Assembly (NCBI GenBank): GCA_040772085.1
Contig: JAXGYU010000001.1
Coordinates: 992,001-1,056,000, forward strand
DNA: 64,000 bases
From: JAXGMV01 sp040772085
Lineage (GTDB): Bacteria > Chloroflexota > Anaerolineae > Anaerolineales > Anaerolineaceae
Reading direction: 5' to 3'
The translations under genes were made by a program, and so were the position numbers. Below the pieces are notes generated by a model, which saw only the letters and a list, made by a program, of their open reading frames with translations, ran no database searches and was not told the DNA's origin. Positions 32,992 to 41,395 of the stretch are shown one piece after another; position 1 is the first letter of the stretch; each line of letters starts with the position of its first letter.

Positions 32992-34817
32992 AGCTCCCGG
33001 ATGTTCTGCAGGATGACATAGAAGCTCGCAGCGACGACCAGCACGATCACGATTGGCCAGAAAAATTCATAAATCAGAATGCCAGCCGAAAAGATAGCCA
33101 GCACCAGGGTGACCGCGTAGATAAAGCGGAATGTCTGCCCCTTGAATAATGCCTCAATGAACATCAGCATCACCATCAGGATCAGCGCGCCATAAACCAG
33201 CCACTCCCTGGCGAACATCCCGAGGATAATCAACCCGAAAATCATCACGCCGATGCTGATGGCCGACCAGATTTCAGCCAGGCGGCTGTTGATGAATGGC
33301 GATGGCTTCTCGGGTTGAGGCGGGCGGATCAGGTGCGCGCGCAACTGCTCGGGCTGGGCGTCGCCAATTTTTCTGTACTCATCCTGCAGGTTCTCGAGCA
33401 GCAGATCATTTTGCGCCAACTGCTTGCGCAAGGCGCGCAACTGGTTGAACTGACCCTGCACCTCGGCAGTCAAAGCCGGCAATTGGGTGTTGGTCGTGAA
33501 TTTGTCGTGGATCGCCAGCATCTGCAGGCCATCCTTATATTGTTCGATCTGCAACCCGGCTATTTCTTCACGGAGCATCGTCTGCTGATGCTCAAGCTCG
33601 CTGATTTTCGACTGCATGAAACCGGCAACAAAAGTGGGCGGCGGCACCTTGTCCAGTCCCACCCAGCCGAATGGATCATACCAGGCGCGCCGTACAGTCC
33701 CGTTGCGGTTGAAGCGCGGGCCGCCCGGCGCGTTCTCTCCGGCGAAAGGATCGCGGGTGTAGAAGCCCCACAAGCCATGATAATAATTCACCCAGTCAGG
33801 CACAGGGTCGAGCAGCGTAAGATTGTCCCATTCACGCTGCTGGCCATAGCCTACGCTGAGCCCGTCACCGCGCGCGTAATCAACAAACGGGATGCGAAAA
33901 AACGGCTGATCTGTGCGCATTTTTGCCGGCTGCACCTGATAGCGGAAGGTCTGCCGCCAGAAATCTGCCCAGCGCTGGAAGAGAGCATTGACCCGCGTCA
34001 GGAAGGGAATACCTACCTCCGCCAGGTACTCGCCCTTGCGGAAATAATGCGCGTGAGAGCCCGCGCCGACGTAAACGATCGGATGGAAATCTTTAGACTG
34101 CAGTTCAGGGTCACGCCAGTGCCGGCGTAAATCGTCGCCTTCGTAATCATGGTTCGAACAGGCTACCCACTCGGGCAGGTATTCGCCATTTTCGGCCTTG
34201 TACACATAGACCGTGACCATCTCCCAGTCAGCTTCATGGTCATTGGCGCCTTTAAAGCTCGAACGCCAGTCGTTGAATGGGTAGAAATACCAGTATTGCA
34301 GGGCAATCCAGCCTTCGTTTTCAACCACGCGGGCATAATAGCGGTATTGCGGGTTGAACAGCATCTGACGCTGATAGGTGCGCCGGGCTGCCAAAGCGGT
34401 GTCACCCGGCACCCGGCCGCGCGCCAGCAGTGAAAGCGCGAACAGGCTGTCAACGATGCGTGCCAGAAAGCCAACGCGAGTCAACCTGCTGCTGCTTGGC
34501 TTGAACTTAGGCTTGACGAGTTTTTCCTCTCTGCCCTCTTTCAACAGGTAAGCTGCGAGCTCGGTGATGTTCACCGGCTCGATAAATTTCAGATAGTTAA
34601 TGCGGTCCAGCCCTTCAACCTGATGCTCTGCCAGATTTTCGGTCGTGAGTTTCCCCTCCGGCGCGACCAGCTTGAGGGAATGACCCTCTTCGAAATACCA
34701 CAGGCTTGATTCCCGCAAATAATCATCGACCGACCAGGGGAAGAAACTTTCGCCCTCCGTGAAGACGATGATCGGCTCAAAGCGTTTGAGCAAAAGCTGC
34801 TGCTCGAGCGGGTTCAT
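32988..34817 (-). CDS. Vps62-like domain membrane protein
   Basis: A 609-residue protein. Residues about 170-290 carry a motif set resembling the Vps62/DUF946 fold: N-D-H-E-A-D-W-E-M-V-T-V-Y-V, a following C-S-N-H-D-Y-E-G, and V-G-A-G-S-H-A-H-Y-F. Residues about 425-510 are a coiled coil. Three to four hydrophobic helices occupy about 520-600. It overlaps the 35338 membrane-protein gene (ATGA), so the two may form a complex. The start at 34817 is chosen from this overlap; the frame extends upstream without conservation. Function unknown. Confidence 0.7.
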   Translation of the reverse strand: MNPLEQQLLLKRFEPIIVFTEGESFFPWSVDDYLRESSLWYFEEGHSLKLVAPEGKLTTENLAEHQVEGLDRINYLKFIEPVNITELAAYLLKEGREEKLVKPKFKPSSSRLTRVGFLARIVDSLFALSLLARGRVPGDTALAARRTYQRQMLFNPQYRYYARVVENEGWIALQYWYFYPFNDWRSSFKGANDHEADWEMVTVYVYKAENGEYLPEWVACSNHDYEGDDLRRHWRDPELQSKDFHPIVYVGAGSHAHYFRKGEYLAEVGIPFLTRVNALFQRWADFWRQTFRYQVQPAKMRTDQPFFRIPFVDYARGDGLSVGYGQQREWDNLTLLDPVPDWVNYYHGLWGFYTRDPFAGENAPGGPRFNRNGTVRRAWYDPFGWVGLDKVPPPTFVAGFMQSKISELEHQQTMLREEIAGLQIEQYKDGLQMLAIHDKFTTNTQLPALTAEVQGQFNQLRALRKQLAQNDLLLENLQDEYRKIGDAQPEQLRAHLIRPPQPEKPSPFINSRLAEIWSAISIGVMIFGLIILGMFAREWLVYGALILMVMLMFIEALFKGQTFRFIYAVTLVLAIFSAGILIYEFFWPIVIVLVVAASFYVILQNIREL

Positions 34818-35338
34818 CGCGCTTCCTCTTCCTTGAGATAACGGCGGTCTTCCGGCAGGAAGAGCACCCTGACATGCGCGTAACTCAGATACGCCACCAT
34901 GATCAGGCTGACCAGCATCAGGATATAAAGGTGACCCGGCCGGCTGGTGAAATACAACGCCACAGCCAGCGCCAGGGTTACCCCCTGAACGAAGATTGCC
35001 ATATCCCAGGCGAAACGCCACAGTTTGAAAAATCCAATCGCGGCGATAAAGATCAGGATGGCGAGCAGGAAGAGAGCCACGCTTTCAAGTAATGCGGAAA
35101 CCAGGTGGCTTTCAACCGCGAAGTCAATCACGCCATTCAGGTAGGCGCTGAAATTCTGCCAGGTGATCTCGGGCTGGTTCTGTGTGTAATTCCAGAATGG
35201 CCGGATGCGGGCGTTGCTGTTAAGAATGTAATACTGCCAGCCCAAACCAAGAAACAACCCGGATTGCAGCAGCAAGAGCACCGCCAGGATGCGCGTGACG
35301 ATCAGATTGGGAGCTTTTTGTTTCTCGGTTTTTTGCAT
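34814..35338 (-). CDS. Four-helix membrane protein coupled to the Vps62-like gene
   Basis: A 174-residue protein with a basic N-terminus and about four hydrophobic helices (about residues 14-36, 80-103, 108-128 and 135-155). A soluble loop at about 40-70 is rich in Asn, Gln and Trp. No family is recognised. The ATG at 35338 is preferred; a GTG lies 21 nt upstream in frame. Possible -10 sequences lie within 12 nt of the ATG and no ribosome-binding site is seen. Its stop overlaps the start of the next gene. Confidence 0.65.
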   Translation of the reverse strand: MQKTEKQKAPNLIVTRILAVLLLLQSGLFLGLGWQYYILNSNARIRPFWNYTQNQPEITWQNFSAYLNGVIDFAVESHLVSALLESVALFLLAILIFIAAIGFFKLWRFAWDMAIFVQGVTLALAVALYFTSRPGHLYILMLVSLIMVAYLSYAHVRVLFLPEDRRYLKEEEAR

Positions 35339-35371
35339 TTTATAGTAAGAGTCTAGCACAATTGAAAAGTG

Positions 35372-35399
35372 ACAGCGCTGGTGTAAGTACCAGCGCTGT
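35372..35399 (-). terminator. Hairpin after the AIM24-type gene
   Basis: A perfect 10-bp stem (35372-35381 with 35390-35399) and 8-nt loop. On the minus strand it is followed by CACTTTTC, a weak U-run. It would separate the AIM24-type gene from the membrane-protein pair. Confidence 0.65.
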
Positions 35400-35410
35400 A
35401 TGCGTGAACT

Positions 35411-36094
35411 TTAGTCGCCGCTGCCGGACTTCGGCAGTTTTGGGATCAGCCAGGAGAGGAAGGCGTCCTGTGATCGGGTTTGCAGGAGTAGCTTGCCCGG
35501 ACCGGTCAGATCGACGACCAAACCTTCACCGCTGAACAAGGTAGATTTGATGCCGCCTACCCGCCGGACGCTGAAACCGATGTTATCGCTGAAAGCGACC
35601 AGATGACCGGTATCGACGGTATAGGTCTGGCCGGCTGCCAGATCGATTTCGTGAATCGCGCCATAGGACGAGAGCAGCAGTTTGCCGCTGCCGCTGGCGC
35701 GCAGCATAATCAAACCCTCTGAGGCGAAGAAAGTCTTCGCGCCGCCCCATTTGGTGTCGATCTGCACGGTTTCCTCGCTGGCGACGAACGCGCCGGATTG
35801 CAGCGTGATGGTCTGATTGTGCAGCTCAAGCGCGTACAGGTCACCGGGCAGCCCCGGCGCGACCAGCATTTCACCGCCTTGAGCAGGCGCGCTATAGGTG
35901 TTCTGGAAGAAGCTCTCGCCGCCAAGGATCGAGCGTGCCAGGGAACGCATGATGCCGCCGGTGGCTTCGGTTTGAATGGCAATGCCGTTGGTCATGCCAA
36001 CCATTGACCCGCCTTCAACCCGAATGCGTTCACCGCCTGCCAGTTTCAATTTGCCGACCGAGTAGGATGGCCGGTACATGATCTCGATATCCAT
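35411..36094 (-). CDS. AIM24-family (TIGR00266-like) protein
   Basis: A 227-residue all-beta protein. A start D-I-E-I-M-Y-R-P-S-Y, then G-G-S-M-V-G-M (about residues 27-33), G-E-S-F-F-Q-N-T-Y (about 58-66) and a long run of Gly-turn beta strands match the TIGR00266/AIM24 family, which forms a trimeric beta-prism related to tryptophan RNA-binding attenuation protein folds. The cellular role is unknown. The ATG at 36094 has GAGGAGG upstream; a longer frame is rejected. Confidence 0.85.
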   Translation of the reverse strand: MDIEIMYRPSYSVGKLKLAGGERIRVEGGSMVGMTNGIAIQTEATGGIMRSLARSILGGESFFQNTYSAPAQGGEMLVAPGLPGDLYALELHNQTITLQSGAFVASEETVQIDTKWGGAKTFFASEGLIMLRASGSGKLLLSSYGAIHEIDLAAGQTYTVDTGHLVAFSDNIGFSVRRVGGIKSTLFSGEGLVVDLTGPGKLLLQTRSQDAFLSWLIPKLPKSGSGD

Positions 36095-36263
36095 CGTTAA
36101 TTCCTCCTCTGATAATGATGATGCTCCAATCAGTATACGACACAGCGGGCACAAAGTTTTGAATTGAGCATGGGTCGGACACATGCGTTCACATATGCCC
36201 GGGGAGGGTTAAGGATCCCTGTTTAACAGAGGAGCGATAATCCGCCGCATGTCCCCTCACATC

Positions 36264-36292
36264 TTGCGCAAGGCGTCATCTTCAAGGATAAT
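36264..36292 (+). promoter_or_regulatory. Promoter of the tgt operon, leaderless-type
   Basis: TTGCGC (36264-36269), a 17-nt spacer and GATAAT (36287-36292), then only 6 nt to the ATG at 36299. Transcription should start at or next to the AUG. Confidence 0.6.
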
Positions 36293-36298
36293 GTCTGC

Positions 36299-37423
36299 AT
36301 GACGAGCCCCTCAGGCGACCAAGCCGGACAATTGCATCTGCCCCACGGAACGTTGACCTACCCGGTCTATCTGCCCGATGCCACCTTTGGCGTCGTCCGT
36401 GCTGTGGACGCGCAGGACCTCGCAGCCTGTCAGGTGCAGGCGCTGGTGATGAACAGCTTCCACCTGATGCAAAAGCCCGGTTCGACCACAGTCAGCGCGT
36501 TGGGCGGGCTACACAAGATGAGCGGCTGGGACAAGCCCATCACCACCGATTCAGGCGGCTTCCAGGCGTACTCCCTCATCCGCCAGAATCCTTCCTTCGG
36601 CTCCATCACCGACCGCGGGCTGTCCTTCCAGCCGGAAGGCGCGAACCGCAAATTTCTGCTGACGCCTGAGAAGAGCGTTCAATTGCAGATGAGCGCCGGC
36701 GCGGACATCCTGATCTGCCTCGATGACTGCACCCATGTCAGCGGTGACCGGCGTGAGCAGGAACTCTCGGTGACGCGCACGATTGCCTGGGCCCGGCGCA
36801 GCAAACAGGAATTTGCGCGCCTGCTGGAACAGAAGAAGCTGACGCCTGAGCAGCAGCCGCGTTTGTTCGGCGTGATCCAGGGCGGCGCTGAACTGGATTT
36901 GCGCGCACAATGCGCCGCTGAACTGCTTGAGATCGGATTTGACGGCTTCGGTTTCGGCGGCTGGCCGCTGGATGATCAGGGCAACCTGGTCGAGGAAGTG
37001 CTGGCCTACACGCGCAGCCTTGTGCCGGCGCAATTCCCGATGCACGCGCTCGGGGTCGGACATCCCGCCAACGTCGCGGCGGCATACAGGCTGGGATATC
37101 AACTTTTCGACAGCGCCATGCCCACCCGCGACGCCCGTCATGGCCGGCTTTACACCTTCCGCAATCCTGTGTCAGACCCGGCTGCCGGGATGAGCGGTGA
37201 CTGGCTGCGCTACGTCTATATCGCCGATGAAAAGCACATCAAACGCGCTGAACCCATCTCAGAATTTTGCGATTGCCCTGTCTGCCGGCATTACTCCATC
37301 GGCTACCTGCGACATCTGCACAAGCTCAACGACAGCCTCTTCCCGCGGCTGGCTACCCTGCATAATCTGCGCTTCATGACCCAACTAGAAGAACGGCTGA
37401 GGGCTCAAGGTTATGCCAGCTGA
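36299..37423 (+). CDS. tgt: Queuine-type tRNA-guanine transglycosylase
   Basis: A 374-residue TIM-barrel enzyme that swaps guanine 34 of GUN anticodons for a 7-deazaguanine. Visible motifs: T-D-S-G-G-F-Q (about residues 82-88), C-L-D-D-C (about 139-143), G-V-I-Q-G-G (about 190-195), the nucleophile Asp in L-F-D-S-A-M-P-T-R (about 270) and the zinc site C-D-C-P-V-C (about 323-328). The base-pocket segment usually G-G-L-x-V-G-E reads F-G-G-W-P-L-D-D, so base preference may differ. First gene of an operon with rRNA methyltransferases; 11-base overlap with the next gene. Confidence 0.88.
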   Translation: MTSPSGDQAGQLHLPHGTLTYPVYLPDATFGVVRAVDAQDLAACQVQALVMNSFHLMQKPGSTTVSALGGLHKMSGWDKPITTDSGGFQAYSLIRQNPSFGSITDRGLSFQPEGANRKFLLTPEKSVQLQMSAGADILICLDDCTHVSGDRREQELSVTRTIAWARRSKQEFARLLEQKKLTPEQQPRLFGVIQGGAELDLRAQCAAELLEIGFDGFGFGGWPLDDQGNLVEEVLAYTRSLVPAQFPMHALGVGHPANVAAAYRLGYQLFDSAMPTRDARHGRLYTFRNPVSDPAAGMSGDWLRYVYIADEKHIKRAEPISEFCDCPVCRHYSIGYLRHLHKLNDSLFPRLATLHNLRFMTQLEERLRAQGYAS

Positions 37424-38225
37424 ACCTGACCAACTGGCTGAACTGCTGGCCGCGATTCAATCCAGCAAGGATTACCGCGATATCGATCCGGACCTGGTAC
37501 GGAAAATCGGAATCCAGGAGCTGGCAATTCGCAGGAACTTGAGGGAGGCAGTCAAGGCGGTCAAAAGCCGGCTGCATCAGGTCGGCGGGGCTTATCAGCC
37601 GGCGCAAATCCCATACGGTGAATGGACCGCCCAACTGGCTGAACTGCCTGGTAATCTGAACGATGTCAGGGTAAAAGATTTTTGCTCGCAGGCATTGGGC
37701 TGGCACGCTTCCACGCGCGAGCGCCTGCCTTACCTGCAAGAGTTCTATGCGACCCTGCTGCAACCGCTGCAGCCAATTACTTCGTTACTCGATATGGCGT
37801 GCGGTCTCAATCCGCTGGCGCTGCCATGGATGGGACTCACACCCGCGACACAATATTTCGCTAACGATATCTATGGCGACATGATCGCCTTCCTGACACA
37901 ATTCTTCAACCATGTCGGACAACCCTTCCAGGGCACGGTGACCGACCTGACAGAATTCGTCATGACCGAGCTGGTCGACCTCGTGCTGCTGCTCAAAACC
38001 CTGCCCTGCCTCGAGCACCTGGACAAGGACATCGCGCGCAAGCTGCTGACCAGCATCAAAGCCCGCGCCTGTATAGTCACCTTCCCCGCCCGCAGCCTGG
38101 GCGGCAGATCAAAAGGGATGCCGGCACACTATGAGGCGCGTTTCCTGCCCATTGCTGAAGCATGCGGCTGGCAGGCTGAGCGGCATCTGATCGGTAATGA
38201 GCTGGCATTCGTGCTGCGGCGATGA
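37413..38225 (+). CDS. FmrO/Rmt-type 16S rRNA (G1405-N7) methyltransferase homologue
   Basis: A 270-residue AdoMet-dependent methyltransferase. The family's H-A-S-T-R-E-R-L-P (about residues 94-102), L-L-D-M-A-C-G-L-N-P-L-A-L-P-W-M (about 124-139), D-I-Y (about 151) and F-P-A-R-S-L-G-G-R-S-K-G-M (about 224-236) match the Arm/Rmt/FmrO enzymes, which methylate G1405 in the decoding site and give resistance to kanamycin- and gentamicin-type aminoglycosides. The N-terminal helical domain is also present. A housekeeping context suggests an intrinsic rather than acquired role. Overlaps tgt by 11 bases and the paralogue by 4. Confidence 0.87.
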   Translation: MPAEPDQLAELLAAIQSSKDYRDIDPDLVRKIGIQELAIRRNLREAVKAVKSRLHQVGGAYQPAQIPYGEWTAQLAELPGNLNDVRVKDFCSQALGWHASTRERLPYLQEFYATLLQPLQPITSLLDMACGLNPLALPWMGLTPATQYFANDIYGDMIAFLTQFFNHVGQPFQGTVTDLTEFVMTELVDLVLLLKTLPCLEHLDKDIARKLLTSIKARACIVTFPARSLGGRSKGMPAHYEARFLPIAEACGWQAERHLIGNELAFVLRR

Positions 38226-39025
38226 ACGAGCGCTATTCCAAACTGATCGACGAAATCCTGGCGTCCCGCAAATACCGCGGATTGGGCATCCCGCGTGAAA
38301 CGGTCTCCAACTTGTTCGTACAGGAATCCGAGCTGCATAAGAATGAGAAAGAACTGCTGAAAGCCGTCAAGGAAAAGATGCATCACCTGGTGGCGCCCTA
38401 TCTTGGCGACCCGGATTACGCGCAGGCTGCCAGCGAACTGAAAGGCGCTTGTACCGAGGGCAGTGAGGCGATCAAGTCATTCTGTGAAAGCCTGCTGCGT
38501 GCCCACACCTCCACCCGTGAACGCCTGCCCAGCCTGACCGAGTTCTATCAGTCCATCTTTGCCGTCACCAGCAAACCGGCCGTCATACTCGATCTGGCGT
38601 GCGGACTGCATCCCTTTGGCCTGCCCTGGATGGATTTGCCCGCTGGCGCTCGCTACCATGCCTATGACATCCACCAGCCTCGGGTGTACCTGATCAACCA
38701 CTTCCTGAAATGCCTTCATTTCGCTGAGCTGGCTGAGGTCCGCGATATACTGGTCGAGCCACCCGAGGTTGCCGCCGACCTGGCGTTCTTCCTCAAAGAA
38801 GCTCACCGGCTGGATGCCCGGCGTGCCGGCGCGAACCGTGACCTGTGGCAGGCTCTCAATTGCCGCTGGCTGGTGGTCTCCCTGCCGGCACAAAGCATGA
38901 GCGGCAAGCATGACCTGCGCGCCAGGCATCAGCGCCTGGTTGACAGGATACTGAAAGGCAGCCAGTGGCTGGTTGAAACGCTAGAGCTCGGTGATGAATT
39001 GGTGTACTGTATCAACAAAACATGA
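38222..39025 (+). CDS. Second, divergent FmrO/Rmt-type methyltransferase paralogue
   Basis: A 267-residue paralogue of the preceding protein. H-T-S-T-R-E-R-L-P (about residues 94-102) and I-L-D-L-A-C-G-L-H-P-F-G-L-P-W-M (about 122-137) are kept, so AdoMet binding looks intact. The later F-P-x-R-S-L-G-G-R-x-K-G-M motif has become L-P-A-Q-S-M-S-G-K-H-D-L, and a segment rich in Arg/Ala near 200 is inserted. It may be a methyltransferase with another target base or a regulatory partner. Four-base overlaps on both sides tie it to its neighbours. Confidence 0.8.
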   Translation: MNERYSKLIDEILASRKYRGLGIPRETVSNLFVQESELHKNEKELLKAVKEKMHHLVAPYLGDPDYAQAASELKGACTEGSEAIKSFCESLLRAHTSTRERLPSLTEFYQSIFAVTSKPAVILDLACGLHPFGLPWMDLPAGARYHAYDIHQPRVYLINHFLKCLHFAELAEVRDILVEPPEVAADLAFFLKEAHRLDARRAGANRDLWQALNCRWLVVSLPAQSMSGKHDLRARHQRLVDRILKGSQWLVETLELGDELVYCINKT

Positions 39026-40524
39026 TGGCAAAGCGAAAACGGACTGAGAAGAAATCAAGCGCGCAAACCGATCAAGGTGTCCTTGATCTCGCCCGCGCTC
39101 ACTTGAGCAGCGCTGATTTTGACGCGCTCCTGCGTGAGCTTGAGCAGCCCGTTCTGCCCTCCTTCCGCCTCAATCCGCTGAAGCTGAACGAGGCGGAATT
39201 CAAGGCACTGACCAACCGATATGGCTGGTCGGTCAAAGCCGTGCCCTTCGCTGAAAATGGTTACTGGCTGACTGATGCCGACACGCCGCTCAGCCGTACC
39301 ATCGAACATCGTCTTGGCTTCTACTACATTCAGGAGGCAGCCTCCATGCTGCCCCCTTCATTGTTCGATATGCCCGCCGGCTCGCCGCAATTGATCCTTG
39401 ACATGGCGGCTTCCCCCGGCGGCAAGACCACCCATCTCATCGACCGGGCGCCGGTGAGCAGCCTGATCATCGCCAACGATTTCAGCGAGAGCCGGCTGAC
39501 CGCGCTGCGATTGGTCCTGGCAAACTGGGGCGCGGCGAATGTCGCTGTCACGCCCTTCCCCGGCGATGTGCTGGGCAGCTGGTTTCCGGAGGTCTTCGAC
39601 CTGGTGCTGCTGGACGCGCCGTGCAGCATGCAGGGGCTGCGGAGCAGCGAGAGCCACGCGGTGCGTCCGATCACCGGCCGCGAGATCAAACAATTGGCTG
39701 GCAGACAAGCCCGTTTGCTTGCCAGCGCTCTGGAAGCGGTTAAAACCGGCGGGCAGGTAGTGTACTCCACCTGCACCCTCACCGCCGAGGAGAACGAAGG
39801 CGTTCTGCAAAGCATGCTTGAGAAGTACGGCCATGAAACCATCAGCATCGAGGACATTTCAGGCAAACTGACCGCGCCGGCTAACAGCCTGGCTGTCAGC
39901 GCTGACGCCGACTACGCGTCCGAGATACGCCGCGCTGCGCGCCTCTGGCCGCATCGCTTTGGTACCGCGGGATTTTTTGCCGCCCTGCTCACCAAGCACA
40001 AGCCGCTAACGGTCAACCCCTCCGAACCGGCGAACCGTCCATTTGCCCGGACAGGTCTGGAACTCTTGCGCGGCAACCGCTTGCGTGAGTTGCTGCTGCT
40101 GATCGAGGATCAGTTTGGCATATCTCTCGCTGATGAGCTGGAGCGTCGTGGACTGCTGCTGGCCCAGCGAGGTACGCGCCTGTTCCTGCTGCCGGAACGC
40201 TGGATTGCCCAATTCAGCACGCTGCCTTTCCATTCACTCGGCTTGATGATAGGCGAACTGGATGCCTCCGGACTGGACCCCTCGCTCGACCTGCTTTCAC
40301 GGACGCACCGGCAGGCCAGCGTGTCAGGATACACCCTGCCCTCCGAATTACTGCCCGCCTGGCTGCGCGGTGAGGATCTGCCGCTAGACCTGACAGACAC
40401 TTACCCTGCTGGTAGGGTCATTGCTGTGTATGACGAGCAGCAGCGGCTGGTCGGCAAAGGCAAGGTGACCCGCAAACGGCTCAAGAATCATTTGCCGGCA
40501 CGTTTCGTTCAGGGGTTGGCATGA
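39022..40524 (+). CDS. RsmF-like rRNA m5C methyltransferase
   Basis: A 500-residue NOL1/NOP2/Sun-family enzyme. The AdoMet loop D-M-A-A-S-P-G-G-K-T-T (about residues 126-136), motif IV D-A-P-C-S (about 197-201, release Cys) and motif VI S-T-C-T-L (about 250-254, catalytic Cys) are intact. The C-terminal third (about 340-500) has the extra domains and PUA-like end (V-I-A-V-Y-D-E-Q-Q-R-L-V-G-K-G-K) seen in RsmF. RsmF methylates C1407 of 16S rRNA, two bases from the target of the upstream Rmt-type enzyme. Overlaps its neighbours by 4 bases at each end. Confidence 0.88.
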   Translation: MMAKRKRTEKKSSAQTDQGVLDLARAHLSSADFDALLRELEQPVLPSFRLNPLKLNEAEFKALTNRYGWSVKAVPFAENGYWLTDADTPLSRTIEHRLGFYYIQEAASMLPPSLFDMPAGSPQLILDMAASPGGKTTHLIDRAPVSSLIIANDFSESRLTALRLVLANWGAANVAVTPFPGDVLGSWFPEVFDLVLLDAPCSMQGLRSSESHAVRPITGREIKQLAGRQARLLASALEAVKTGGQVVYSTCTLTAEENEGVLQSMLEKYGHETISIEDISGKLTAPANSLAVSADADYASEIRRAARLWPHRFGTAGFFAALLTKHKPLTVNPSEPANRPFARTGLELLRGNRLRELLLLIEDQFGISLADELERRGLLLAQRGTRLFLLPERWIAQFSTLPFHSLGLMIGELDASGLDPSLDLLSRTHRQASVSGYTLPSELLPAWLRGEDLPLDLTDTYPAGRVIAVYDEQQRLVGKGKVTRKRLKNHLPARFVQGLA

Positions 40525-41015
40525 GCAAGGTCTGCCCGGCGTGCAACGCTCCGCTGCCTGCCTCAGCCGTGGTGTGTGACTACTGCCTCAGCAGCGTGGT
40601 GCCGAAAGCCCTTTCGGGCACGAAGCGCGCCGAGCTGGCCCTCGAGGCTGAGAAACTCGAGGCGCTTTTTCGTTCAGCCAGAAACCGGATCATTCTCCTT
40701 CTGGCAGGCATCATCGTTGCCTTCATGGCGGCTGCCTGGTGGCTTTATCACTGGCTGCGCAGCAACACCGATCTCTCAGCGCTTGTCCTTACCGCGTTGG
40801 CTGTCAGTATCGTTTTGATCGCGCTTGTGGCTGGCTCGCTGGTCGGAAACCGCATTTTTTATCAGCAGGCAATCAAGATTTTTGAAACCGGTGCAGAACC
40901 AAAATTACAGGCACTAACTGTCCAGTTCGATGTGCCGCGCTGGCAGTTGGAGGAAATTTTGCTGAACGCCTTACCGCGCGGTTCGACGCTCTCACACTTT
41001 TTGAGCGATAAATAG
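40521..41015 (+). CDS. Zinc-ribbon membrane protein, unknown
   Basis: A 164-residue protein. A C4 zinc ribbon (C-x2-C ... C-x2-C, residues about 5-22) is followed by a charged helix, two hydrophobic helices (about 56-78 and 86-110) and a soluble tail. No named family. It overlaps the RsmF-like gene by 4 bases, so it belongs to the same transcript. Confidence 0.7.
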   Translation: MSKVCPACNAPLPASAVVCDYCLSSVVPKALSGTKRAELALEAEKLEALFRSARNRIILLLAGIIVAFMAAAWWLYHWLRSNTDLSALVLTALAVSIVLIALVAGSLVGNRIFYQQAIKIFETGAEPKLQALTVQFDVPRWQLEEILLNALPRGSTLSHFLSDK

Positions 41016-41039
41016 CTATGCGCAACGATGACTTGAACT

Positions 41040-41387
41040 ATGATGGCAGAAGATAAGTCTTTGGAAAGGGTCAGGCGTCCGCGTTATCAGGAGATCTGGG
41101 AACTTGTACGCCAGATTCCGCCGGGCAAGGTCGCGACGTACGGACAGATTGCCCACATCCATGGCGGATGCACCGCGCGCATGGTCGGCTATGCCATGTC
41201 CGCCACCGACGACGAAAGCGGCGTACCCTGGCAGCGGGTAATCAACTGGCAGGGTAAAATTAGTATCCGGCAGGGCATCGGTCCCTGGCTGCAGCGCAAG
41301 CTGCTGGAAGATGAAGGCGTTGAGTTCGATGAATCCGGTCAGGTCGATTTTGCCAGATTTGGCTGGCGCGGACCCGGCACTGAATAA
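41040..41387 (+). CDS. Alkyltransferase-like protein (ATL, MGMT family)
   Basis: A 115-residue MGMT-family protein. The helix-turn-helix part I-P-P-G-K-V-A-T-Y-G-Q-I-A (about residues 26-38) is typical, and the active-site P-C-H-R is replaced by P-W-Q-R (about 63-66). The acceptor Cys is therefore missing. ATL proteins bind O6-alkylguanine and hand it to nucleotide excision repair. A second in-frame ATG follows directly; either may be the start. Same strand as the modification operon, 24 nt downstream. Confidence 0.93.
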   Translation: MMAEDKSLERVRRPRYQEIWELVRQIPPGKVATYGQIAHIHGGCTARMVGYAMSATDDESGVPWQRVINWQGKISIRQGIGPWLQRKLLEDEGVEFDESGQVDFARFGWRGPGTE

Positions 41388-41395
41388 AGGAGCGT

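Noticed and set aside
37413..39025. Recently acquired mobile aminoglycoside resistance genes
   Set aside because: No transposase, integron or composition change flanks them, and they overlap housekeeping genes; an intrinsic origin is more likely.
41040..41387. Active O6-methylguanine methyltransferase
   Set aside because: The acceptor Cys is Trp in P-W-Q-R, so it is an alkyltransferase-like protein.
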